Shown here piece after piece: positions 9,223-16,458 of a stretch of 62,920 nucleotides of DNA. Position 1 is the first letter of the stretch. Each line of letters begins with the position of its first letter. This DNA is from CALOCV01 sp942491955. Its GTDB lineage: Bacteria; Chlamydiota; Chlamydiia; Chlamydiales; CALOCV01. Made by a program: the position numbers and the translations under genes. The stretch is taken from the NCBI GenBank assembly GCA_942491955.1, contig CALOCV010000046.1, positions 1 to 62,920 on the forward strand. Reading direction: 5' to 3'. Below the pieces are notes generated by a model. That model saw only the letters and a program-made list of their open reading frames with translations. It was not told the DNA's origin and ran no database searches.

Positions 9223-10142
9223 TACATTAAAAATCCCACTGCAAGAAGAGTGCCAAAGAAAAAATGCAAAAGAGCTGCTTGAGCCAGAAAACGGTTGTAT
9301 AATTCACTCGGTTCGTGCCTCCAAATCGATAAAAGAATCCAAACCCCCATTGGAAATGTAGCAAAGGGAAAAACAGTCGCAAAAGGAAATGAGAAAAATA
9401 CCCAAATTCCATTCAAAACAAAAGGAAACAACAGCAACAAAGTGATTTCCATTTTGGCAATGTGAAGACCATATCGAACAGCAATGGTTCTTTTATGAGC
9501 TCTCCGATCTCCTTGAGAATCGCGAATATTATTGATAGCCAATAGCAGGGTAGCTAATGCTCCAATTTGTAAACCCAAGACAAAAGATGCGAACGAAACC
9601 GCTTGCGCCTGGATGTAATAAACTCCCATGGTTCCCAAAATGCCAAAGAAGAGGAAAACAAAGAAATCACCAAGCCCCAGATAAGCCAATGGGTAAGGAC
9701 CGCCTGTGTAGAAATAGCCAGATAATACCGATAGCAAAATCAACAGAAAGATGGGAAACCCTCCAACAATCATTAAAGGGATACCCAATAATAATGCAAT
9801 AACGAAGCACATCACGCCCGTCCCCAACACTTGAGTGAAATTCAATAAGCCTGCCTGTGTCACACGAAGAGGACCCAAGCGATCTTCCCTATCCACTCCT
9901 TTTTGGAAATCCAAGGCATCATTCACAAGATTGGTACCCACTTGAATAAAAAAAGAACAAAATATACTGAAAAAAAACAGAGGTAAAGAAAAAAGCCCCG
10001 TCAAAGCATACGCAAGAACACTTCCTGTAAATACGGGAATTGCAGCAGCGGTCAAGGTAATCGGACGTACCGCACTCAACCACCACCTCCATCGCCCTCT
10101 AACAGGTGTCGTTGATTCATAGACTTGTTCTGTCACATTCAT
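9222..10142 (-). CDS. menA: 1,4-Dihydroxy-2-naphthoate polyprenyltransferase
   Basis: UbiA-superfamily membrane enzyme that attaches the isoprenoid tail to DHNA, giving demethylmenaquinone. It has eight to nine predicted membrane helices, the first Mg-prenyl-diphosphate motif NLVNDALDF (N71, D75, D78) and a second one near residues 203-216 (NNIRDSQGDRRAHKRT). The ATG overlaps the menB stop (ATGA at 10142-10139) and the TAG overlaps the menC GTG. Confidence 0.92.
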   Translation of the reverse strand: MNVTEQVYESTTPVRGRWRWWLSAVRPITLTAAAIPVFTGSVLAYALTGLFSLPLFFFSIFCSFFIQVGTNLVNDALDFQKGVDREDRLGPLRVTQAGLLNFTQVLGTGVMCFVIALLLGIPLMIVGGFPIFLLILLSVLSGYFYTGGPYPLAYLGLGDFFVFLFFGILGTMGVYYIQAQAVSFASFVLGLQIGALATLLLAINNIRDSQGDRRAHKRTIAVRYGLHIAKMEITLLLLFPFVLNGIWVFFSFPFATVFPFATFPMGVWILLSIWRHEPSELYNRFLAQAALLHFFFGTLLAVGFLM

Positions 10143-10969
10143 GGCAACCTCGGAAATTGTGAAAAATCGGGTTTTCTTTTCTCTAAAAAAGCTTGTCGTC
10201 CCTCCTGAGCCTCTTCTGTCATGTAGTAAAGAAGCGTTGCATTCCCTGCGAAATCGAGAAGACCAATTTCTCCGTCACAGTCGGCATTCATTGCCGCCTT
10301 CAGACATCGCAAAGCAAGAGGTGAGTGTTGCAGCATCTCTTGACACCAACGGAGAGTCTCTTCCTCCAAGGCTTCAAGAGGAACAACCGCATTGACCAAT
10401 CCCATATCCAGTGCTTCTTGCGCGCCGTACTGCCGACAAAGAAACCAAATCTCTCGCGCTTTTTTTTGTCCGACAATCCGCGCAAGATAACTGCTACCCA
10501 ATCCCCCATCGAAAGAGCCTACTTTTGGTCCTACTTGCCCAAAAATGGCATTGTCAGCAGCTATTGTTAAATCGCATACGATATGGAGAACATGTCCTCC
10601 TCCAATGGCATACCCCGCCACCATAGCGATGACAGGCTTGGGAAGAGAACGAATCTGCTTTTGCAAATCGAGGACATTAAGCCGAGCAATCCCTTTCCCA
10701 TCGCGATACCCTTGCTCACTTCGTACTTTTTGGTCGCCTCCAGAACAAAATGCCCTATCTCCTGCACCTGTTAAGATGATCACACCAATCGTTTCATCAT
10801 CACGACAAAGAGCAAATGCTTGCTGCATCTCCTGCACGGTCTCGGGACGAAAGGCGTTGCGTACATGGGGACGATTGATTGTGATTTTGGCCACACCCTC
10901 TTCATTTTTCTCCAAAAGAATATCTTCGAAAGTCCGCATAGGGACCCATGTTGCTGCAAAAACCGGCAC
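10139..10969 (-). CDS. menB: 1,4-Dihydroxy-2-naphthoyl-CoA synthase
   Basis: Crotonase-fold Dieckmann cyclase that closes the second ring of o-succinylbenzoyl-CoA. Motifs: AFCSGGDQ (74-80), GYAIGGGH oxyanion region (119-126), and GQVGPKVGSFDGG (144-156), which is diagnostic for MenB over other enoyl-CoA hydratases. 276 residues, full length. The GTG start at 10969 follows an AGAGG at normal spacing. About 75 bases separate it from menD, and a REP-like palindrome lies at the menD end. Confidence 0.93.
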   Translation of the reverse strand: MPVFAATWVPMRTFEDILLEKNEEGVAKITINRPHVRNAFRPETVQEMQQAFALCRDDETIGVIILTGAGDRAFCSGGDQKVRSEQGYRDGKGIARLNVLDLQKQIRSLPKPVIAMVAGYAIGGGHVLHIVCDLTIAADNAIFGQVGPKVGSFDGGLGSSYLARIVGQKKAREIWFLCRQYGAQEALDMGLVNAVVPLEALEEETLRWCQEMLQHSPLALRCLKAAMNADCDGEIGLLDFAGNATLLYYMTEEAQEGRQAFLEKRKPDFSQFPRLP

Positions 10970-11038
10970 AACTACCTCTTAATTTTTCAACGTATAGTAG
11001 AAGAAAAACCCGTTTGTGCCAACTAAAAAGAGTGGTTT

Positions 11039-11058
11039 TGGGGTCAGGCTTGACCCCA
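11039..11058. repeat. REP-like palindrome at the menD end
   Basis: TGGGGTCAGGCTTGACCCCA: 8-base arms with a 4-base centre, covering the last menD codons and stop. No T-run follows on the menD strand, so it is not a classical terminator. Similar motifs at 18390-18409 and 33647-33662. Confidence 0.5.
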
Positions 11059-12594
11059 ATGTGAGTCTGAAACCCATTCAATCAACACCGGCTTCTTCTC
11101 TTCTGGTAAAGAATCGGGAATCGAATCCCATCGATAGTAGGACAGACCCCACATAGCCGCAATAGGCTCAAAAGAGAGTGTGTGTCGATTTTGCAAAGAA
11201 TCCCCCCCCTTCATACGAGAAAAAATTTTTCCCCCTCCATTATTCACAACCACAATCCTAATGCATGCATTTTCCATTTGCTTAAGAACCCAAGGAGCCC
11301 CCATATCATACAACGTCGTTTGATCCCCAAGAATCGCCCAGTTCTCTCGCCCCTCCTGAGCACAACCAAAAAATGTCGCAAGCTGTCCATCAATTCCATT
11401 CAAACCACGACTAGCCAACACCGTGAATCCACGATTTTCTTCGGTAGAAAAGCTATCCCATTCACGGATGGGTTGACTGTTTCCTAAGTAAACCAACGAC
11501 CCTTTTGGGATTTTTTGCGATAGTGCAAAAAAAAGAGCTGGCTCAGAACGCGGTTCTTTCCGTAAACACCTTTGAAGATCTTCGAGATCCTTTTGATCCC
11601 TTTCTTTCCAAAGAGTCAACGAAGCAAAAGCAGAAACAGGCAATGCCATCAAAGATTCCCACTCACTATGTGTGCGCAACACAGCGATCTGTCCCCCTGG
11701 TGTCCCAGAAAACGGAAGATCGCTCAATGAGAAAAGAGGAAGATTCCCCTCTTTCCTTTCCAGATCTCTCCACAACCCCAATGTAGGAATTCTTCCAATG
11801 CGCAAAATCCCATCGACATCGTATTCAGAAGCTATAGCCGTTTCTACAACGCGTTCTCGCCCATGGATCAACAGATGAGAAAGCCTCTCTTCTTCACGCA
11901 ATCCGGAAGTCGCTTCGGCAATGATCGGCATCTGGCAACGGAGAAGAAATCGGATCACCACCTCGCGATAGGAAGGAGACAATCCCGATACAATGGCTAA
12001 AGGAGCCTTCCGACTAGCCAACCAAGAAGACAATAAAACGGGGTTTGCGGAAGGGAAATATCCGCCTCTCTCCTGTACATAGGACGGTTTTCTTTGAAAC
12101 GGAATACCATGTTCATCATAATCGGGCTCTTCGAAACAGACGTTCACATGTGCTGGTGTCCAAAGGTCCCACTGTGATAAATCGATCTCTTCATCCGTAG
12201 CCACATCCCAAGAATAAGGTGTGTAAATGCCAAAGATCCCTGCCTGCTCCGCACATTGAGGCGCTCCTGTTCCCCGAAACCTCCGAGGACGATCGGCGGA
12301 GATCACCAACAACGGATCTCCCGAATAGTAACCCTCCATAACCGAAGGGAGGAGCTCTCCCACCGCTGTCCCAGAAGTGGTGACAACGGCGACAGGAGCT
12401 TTTTGGCTACGCGTCCTTCCTAGGGCATAAAATCCAGCAGAACGTTCATCAAACCAACGGGTGACTTTGAGTAAAGGATTGCTCTCGATCTCCCAAAAAA
12501 AAGGGGCATTACGCTTTCCCGGGCAGAGACAAAATTCCTGCACACCAAGAGCCAGTATCTTTTCCAATACTCCTCGCGCAAGCGTCGCATTCAC
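11044..12594 (-). CDS. menD: SEPHCHC synthase
   Basis: ThDP-dependent enzyme condensing isochorismate with 2-oxoglutarate. The N-terminal CPGKRNAPF and TTSGTAVGELLPSVMEGYYSGDPLLV blocks, with the ThDP-activating glutamate and the SADRP motif, are MenD signatures. The C-terminal ThDP site region shows RGLNGIDGQLATFFG and LGDQTTLYDM. I prefer the GTG at 12594, which overlaps the menF stop (GTGA), giving 516 residues; the frame is open to an ATG at 12645, but that would overlap menF by 55 bases and add residues atypical for MenD. Last codons lie in a REP-like palindrome at 11039-11058. Confidence 0.92.
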   Translation of the reverse strand: MNATLARGVLEKILALGVQEFCLCPGKRNAPFFWEIESNPLLKVTRWFDERSAGFYALGRTRSQKAPVAVVTTSGTAVGELLPSVMEGYYSGDPLLVISADRPRRFRGTGAPQCAEQAGIFGIYTPYSWDVATDEEIDLSQWDLWTPAHVNVCFEEPDYDEHGIPFQRKPSYVQERGGYFPSANPVLLSSWLASRKAPLAIVSGLSPSYREVVIRFLLRCQMPIIAEATSGLREEERLSHLLIHGRERVVETAIASEYDVDGILRIGRIPTLGLWRDLERKEGNLPLFSLSDLPFSGTPGGQIAVLRTHSEWESLMALPVSAFASLTLWKERDQKDLEDLQRCLRKEPRSEPALFFALSQKIPKGSLVYLGNSQPIREWDSFSTEENRGFTVLASRGLNGIDGQLATFFGCAQEGRENWAILGDQTTLYDMGAPWVLKQMENACIRIVVVNNGGGKIFSRMKGGDSLQNRHTLSFEPIAAMWGLSYYRWDSIPDSLPEEKKPVLIEWVSDSHWGQA

Positions 12595-13643
12595 AGAGCC
12601 AGTAAATTTCGTATCGACGCGATCTTCTGTTGCAACTCTCTCCATTCGCTCTCTTCCTCACTCTCTTTGACAATGCCACAACCGGCAAAAATTTTGGTTC
12701 CTCGTCTGTCCCACATGACATTGCGAATCGCTACAAAGACTTCTGCCTCTTTAGCTGTCGCCCAGCCGACGGGAGCTCCAAAATACCCTCTTCTCTGCTT
12801 TTTGTCATACTCTTCTAACCACCTCTCCCCCGCTTTTTTCGGATAAGCCCCCAAAGCCGGTGTGGGATGCATACAACCGATCAAATCGATAAGAGAAGGC
12901 TGCTTTTTCAAGATACCCACGATCGTCGTGACAAGATGCGAAAGAGTACCAAATGGTCGCACAAAAGAATCCCCCACACAAACATCGGCAAAAGGGGCTA
13001 AAGTTTCTCGGATGCCATCGATCACCCACTGATGCTCTTTCATCAACTTCGGATCGGCAGCAAAATCTCCCAGCCCCACTTCTCCTGACAAGGTGCTCGC
13101 TACTGCCATGGTCTCCACGCTCCCCTCTTGTTTGAGCGCAAATAATTTTTCAGGAGAGACTCCAAGAATTCCTTCCCTATCACTCCATAGCCCGTAGATG
13201 TATCCATCATGTTGCATCAGAAATAAAAGCGCAGAATGGATAGATCGACATCGCTGTTTGGCATCGATGCTTTTTCGGGAAGAAGCGGCGAGATAGGGAA
13301 CCATCTTGTTGATTTCGTTGGAGGCAAATCCTTTCTGACAAAACTGCCAACACTCGGAAAATGCCTTTCTTTGTGGCAAAGACCAAGAAAAAGCCGATAA
13401 TAAGCCTCTCTTTGCTTCGGACAACATCTGCAATAAGTGCTCATGAGAAATTTCTAAGCAATGTTCAAAAAGATAGAAAGGTGACGGTTCTCGAAGAAAA
13501 AAATCGGTGAAAAGAAACGCACGCTTACCCTTGGGAATAGCAGAGACGCACTCCCTCTCTCCCCATCCCAACAAAACGCGCTGCGGTGCCAAAGACACGA
13601 TCGCACCTTGTTGCAACCAATGATCTATAAAAAGAGAATCCAT
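12591..13643 (-). CDS. menF: Isochorismate synthase
   Basis: Chorismate-binding enzyme that isomerises chorismate for menaquinone synthesis. C-terminal signatures HPTPALGAYP, GYFGAPVGW, VAIRNVMW and FAGCGIV carry the Mg- and chorismate-binding residues. The ATG at 13643 (350 residues) has AGGGG just upstream; the frame is open to 13841, but that stretch is hydrophobic and basic and overlaps a repeat, so it is not used. First gene of menF-D-B-A-C-E; entericidin or salicylate synthases are unlikely given menD immediately downstream. Confidence 0.9.
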   Translation of the reverse strand: MDSLFIDHWLQQGAIVSLAPQRVLLGWGERECVSAIPKGKRAFLFTDFFLREPSPFYLFEHCLEISHEHLLQMLSEAKRGLLSAFSWSLPQRKAFSECWQFCQKGFASNEINKMVPYLAASSRKSIDAKQRCRSIHSALLFLMQHDGYIYGLWSDREGILGVSPEKLFALKQEGSVETMAVASTLSGEVGLGDFAADPKLMKEHQWVIDGIRETLAPFADVCVGDSFVRPFGTLSHLVTTIVGILKKQPSLIDLIGCMHPTPALGAYPKKAGERWLEEYDKKQRRGYFGAPVGWATAKEAEVFVAIRNVMWDRRGTKIFAGCGIVKESEEESEWRELQQKIASIRNLLAL

Positions 13644-13686
13644 CACCCCTTTCTTGCGTTTTTTGTGGTGTTGGAATATAGAAAAA

Positions 13687-13715
13687 AGTTTATACTTCAT
13701 CTTTTTAACAAGCAA
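13687..13715 (-). promoter_or_regulatory. Candidate sigma-70-type promoter of the men operon
   Basis: On the minus strand TTGCTT (13715-13710) and TAAACT (13692-13687) are 17 bases apart and lie 44 bases upstream of the menF ATG. Each box matches the consensus at four of six positions. Prediction from pattern only. Confidence 0.4.
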
Positions 13716-13754
13716 GGACGCAATGATTTTTCCTCCATCAACCATGAAAAAAAT

Positions 13755-13791
13755 AACGCAAAGACGTAAAGGCACAAAGAGACAGAGAGAA
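13755..13791. repeat. Solitary CGCAAAG-type periodic repeat
   Basis: A run of CAAAG/TAAAG/CAAAG/CAGAG cores spaced eight bases apart. It closely resembles the inverted repeats that border the GxxExxY gene at 28703-29092, but here only one copy is present and no GxxExxY gene is next to it. It lies in the menF/exported-protein intergenic space and would be read as a basic leader if the 13744 ATG were used for the next gene. Confidence 0.6.
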
Positions 13792-13800
13792 AATAAAGGA

Positions 13801-14535
13801 ATGATTTTCTTTTTTGCTTTTTGCCTTTTTTTCTCCTCCACTCTCCTTTCTGCAGAGACGTTGTGGCTGAGAGAGGGATTAGAACAAGCACACGAGGGAG
13901 ACTACCTCGTTACCTCGTGTAATAAAACCTATACTCTCCTTCTCATCCGCGAAAAGCGGGGCGACTCCATGGTCTTGGAAGAAATCTCTGCCCCTCAAGT
14001 GCGCCTCAAAGGGAAGCCCTCTTCTTGGAAAGAATGGATCGCCCAAGGAGCCCCTCACCACACCTCTTGGGTCGCCTACGATGTCCACCTCCCTTCTGGG
14101 CAGATGCATCGATGCTACTCCTTTTCCAAAAATGCCTTTTTCTCTCTCCCTGATGAGAAAAATTTTTTTTCGACACTGATTCGCATCCCCTTTGAGAAAA
14201 TTCCCGAAGAGAGAAGAAAAAGAACGGGATGGAGCGATAAAAATGGCCTTGTCACCAACGGTAGACGGTTGTGGCAGCCCGTCATGATTTTTGAAGGCAC
14301 CGTCGTTTCAGGCATCACCATCGATGCCTGGAAAACGATCTGGCCCAAAGATAATAGCGAACTATCCGGAAAAACCATTGAAGTCTATCTCCCCAGTGAT
14401 CGCAACGCCTATTCCTCTTATTTTCCCTACTGGCTCCAGATTACTGGTACAGCAGCACGCGCAATGATCCGCGTTGTCGACTCAGGGAAAGGACTCGCTT
14501 CGCCACAACCCTCTTTGCCAGAAACCAATTCTTGA
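13801..14535 (+). CDS. Exported protein of unknown function
   Basis: From the ATG at 13801 (244 residues) it begins with a hydrophobic leader and a likely signal peptidase I site after LLSA (about residues 2-18). The body is soluble, mixed alpha/beta, with no motif I recognise; it ends PSLPETNS. The frame stays open upstream to 13654, but codons 13744-13800 lie in the periodic repeat and give an odd basic stretch, so the later start is preferred although the AAAGGA before it is very close. Divergent from menF. Probably periplasmic; function not assigned. Confidence 0.6.
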   Translation: MIFFFAFCLFFSSTLLSAETLWLREGLEQAHEGDYLVTSCNKTYTLLLIREKRGDSMVLEEISAPQVRLKGKPSSWKEWIAQGAPHHTSWVAYDVHLPSGQMHRCYSFSKNAFFSLPDEKNFFSTLIRIPFEKIPEERRKRTGWSDKNGLVTNGRRLWQPVMIFEGTVVSGITIDAWKTIWPKDNSELSGKTIEVYLPSDRNAYSSYFPYWLQITGTAARAMIRVVDSGKGLASPQPSLPETNS

Positions 14536-14665
14536 AACACAACGTGATTACGCCCTACATCACGCGTGAACACAGCCGAGCTTGCCGAGTGGAGGATACG
14601 CGTCGAAGTCTAAGAACCTGTTCAGAATCTTTTTAATAAATAAATTTCAATCGATAATAATAAAA

Positions 14666-14704
14666 AACTACCACAGAGCCCACAGAGGACACAGAGAGGG
14701 TTTT
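14666..14704. repeat. Left inverted repeat of GxxExxY cassette 1
   Basis: Contains three CAGAG cores at a 9-base period. It pairs with 15111-15149: 29 of the first 31 positions match as an inverted repeat, then a short indel. The nuclease-like gene lies between the two. Confidence 0.8.
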
Positions 14705-15101
14705 ATATCTTCATTCTGCGAATGCCTTCTACTAGTCGTTTTACATTAAAATTAATAAGTAATCCTCGAGTGCAGGCTCCATAGAGCCGTAAATATGACA
14801 ATAGTTGTGCTTCATGTATTGGCGCTATTCCGTTCACCGATTTAATTTCTATGATTACTTGATCCTCTACAACCATATCAAGACGATAGCCACAATCCAA
14901 CATGACATCTTTATAAAAGATGGGTAGAGGTTGTTGTGCTTCAACTTTCAACTTCCTTAGCCTTAATTCATAAATAAGACAAGCTTCATAGGCTGATTCA
15001 AGCAGTCCTGGCCCCAGGGCACGAGGTACATCGACAGCAGCCCCTATGATCGCACCTGTTAAAGGATCAGTTTCCTGTCCTTCAGATACTTCAGAAACCA
15101 A
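14703..15101 (-). CDS. GxxExxY family protein (PD-(D/E)XK-like fold), IS passenger
   Basis: Contains the family motif GLLESAY (G-x-x-E-x-x-Y) and the nuclease-like pair RLDMVVED followed by IIEIKSV, i.e. D...E-x-K of PD-(D/E)XK enzymes. The most plausible start is a TTG at 15101 (132 residues); upstream codons in the same frame belong to the inverted repeat and the transposase end. Function is not established for the family; a DNA nuclease is inferred. The gene sits inside the IS between its own inverted repeats, downstream of the transposase on the same strand. Confidence 0.75.
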   Translation of the reverse strand: MVSEVSEGQETDPLTGAIIGAAVDVPRALGPGLLESAYEACLIYELRLRKLKVEAQQPLPIFYKDVMLDCGYRLDMVVEDQVIIEIKSVNGIAPIHEAQLLSYLRLYGACTRGLLINFNVKRLVEGIRRMKI

Positions 15102-15110
15102 ATAATTAAT

Positions 15111-15149
15111 AAAAAACCCTCTGTGTTCTCTGTGGACTCTGTGGTAGTT
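15111..15149. repeat. Right inverted repeat of GxxExxY cassette 1
   Basis: Inverted partner of 14666-14704. The transposase stop codon TAA lies at its outer edge, so the cassette appears to have landed exactly at the 3' end of the transposase gene. Confidence 0.8.
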
Positions 15150-15945
15150 TATAATCTTTTCACAACCAAAACAGCAAAAGCAACTATAACCATATGTAGA
15201 CTGGTATTTAGCTTTCTTTCGCAATTTTTCCATAACCTACGGCACTTCTCTAACCAGGCGAAAGAACGTTCCACAACCCATCTTTTAGGAATTATTTTAA
15301 ATGTATGAAGCTCGCTCCGTTTTGCAACCTCTACTTTGCAGTGGAGAAGCTTTTCTACATTATTTGCAAATGGGTCCCCACTGTAACCTCCATCTACAAG
15401 AACGTTTTCTACATCCGATAAAACATCTTCATGCAATGAAAACATTTCCAAGGCCCCGCCTCGATCAGTAATATTTGCAGTCGTGATATGAATCGCATGC
15501 GGCAACCCTTGTGTATCGACAGCAATATGACGCTTGATCCCTGATACTTTCTTCCCTGCATCATAACCTTTCTCTTGAGCTGTATCAGTATTTTTTACGC
15601 TCTGTGCATCAACAATAATAAAACTAGTTTTTTCTTTCCGTCCATTGCTTTGTCGGACCTCTCCAACCAATTTTTTTTAAAATTTTTTTAAGAGTGCTAA
15701 CTGAGCTATCATTTTTCTTTTCGCTCCAGACGCTAAAATAATAGTGGCATGTACGCCATTTAGGGAACTCTTTTGGCAACATTCGCCATTGACATCCACT
15801 TTTTTAAAAAAACATACAAAACCCCACGGAACACATCATATAAATCAATGCTTCGAGGGCGAGTTTTCTTGCGCGCAGATTCAAGAGTAGGCTTAATCTT
15901 GTCAAATTGTTCGCGATTGATATCGCTTGGGTAGGAATGAGTCAC
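15149..15945 (-). CDS. IS5-family DDE transposase, copy 1, two frame changes
   Basis: N-terminal part from a GTG at 15945 (SYPSDINREQFDKIKP...SIDLYDVFRGVLY) is the DUF4096-like helix-turn-helix domain. The C-terminal part has the catalytic blocks VDAQSVKNTD, LVDGGYSGD and ERSFAWLEKCRRL (Y(2)R(3)E(6)K-like region). Frames change near 15790 (a long T/A run) and at an A8 run near 15675. Copy 2 of the IS is in frame at both of these points, so the consensus is one open frame of about 265 residues. The A-run shift resembles programmed frameshifting of IS427 relatives, but the copies disagree on its length. Confidence 0.8.
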
Positions 15946-16091
15946 GGCGATCTCCAAAACAAAATGCTGAAAAATAAACCTTATATACTTTTCAAGAGAT
16001 TTTGAACAGGTTCTAAGAACCTCAACGATGAAAACGATGAAACTATTCGGACTAAAACGGATCATTTGCTTTTTTCACGTTTATTTTATAA

Positions 16092-16249
16092 ACTTATTTC
16101 ACGTATTTTTTCCTCCATTGAGAGTGAGCGAGGGGGTCAAGGTGCAACGATTGCGATGAAAGCCAACTCCCTGGAGTTGGTTGAGGAGCAATAGGTGGTA
16201 GATTGGCCGCCGCAGCACTCTCAATGGAGGAAAAAATGCGTGAAGTAAT
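16092..16249. repeat. Palindromic mini-element A (158 bp)
   Basis: Outer arms at 16092-16126 and 16216-16249 are inverted repeats of ~34 bp with about 31 matches. A short inner hairpin (CCAACTCC/GGAGTTGG) lies in the middle. No protein is encoded. Size and design match elements B and C, suggesting MITE-like non-autonomous elements. Confidence 0.65.
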
Positions 16250-16409
16250 ACCAATTCCGGTAAGAAAATGCATAAAGTGGATTCAGGATTTTTTTGCGAA
16301 ATTTGTTTTGGAGATCGCAGCAAACTCTTGTGAGTTTGCAAGATAGAAAAACAGATTGCGCAAAGAAAGATGAAGATCAATTTGTGCACTTTCTTACCGG
16401 AATTGGTAT
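16248..16409. repeat. Palindromic mini-element B (162 bp)
   Basis: Ends start ATACCAATTCCGG and form inverted repeats of 29 bp with two mismatches; a perfect GCAAACTC/GAGTTTGC hairpin lies inside. The first 42 bases recur exactly, inverted, at 56291-56332. It directly abuts element A and the lepB leader. Non-coding. Confidence 0.7.
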
Positions 16410-16458
16410 AAGTTCAAATGCTTTTCCCATCCTTATTTAGGAAAAACGGCTTCCCTCT

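Larger units (their letters stand above)
14614..16012 (-). mobile_element. IS5-type insertion sequence, copy 1, with GxxExxY passenger gene
   Basis: Ends are inverted repeats starting GAACCTGTTCA on the left and the matching TGAACAGGTT on the right; CTAA stands outside each end (14610-14613 and 16013-16016), fitting the YTAR duplications of IS5-group elements. Content, read on the minus strand: a two-frame DDE transposase, then a GxxExxY gene framed by its own inverted repeats, then about 50 bases to the end. At ~1.4 kb it is longer than a plain IS5/IS427 element because of the passenger. A near-identical copy occupies 61534-62920. Confidence 0.85.

Noticed and set aside
14666..15149. Short periodic repeats that look CRISPR-like
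   Set aside because: Units are 8-9 bp, without unique spacers of regular length, and occur as an inverted pair around one gene; no cas genes are present.
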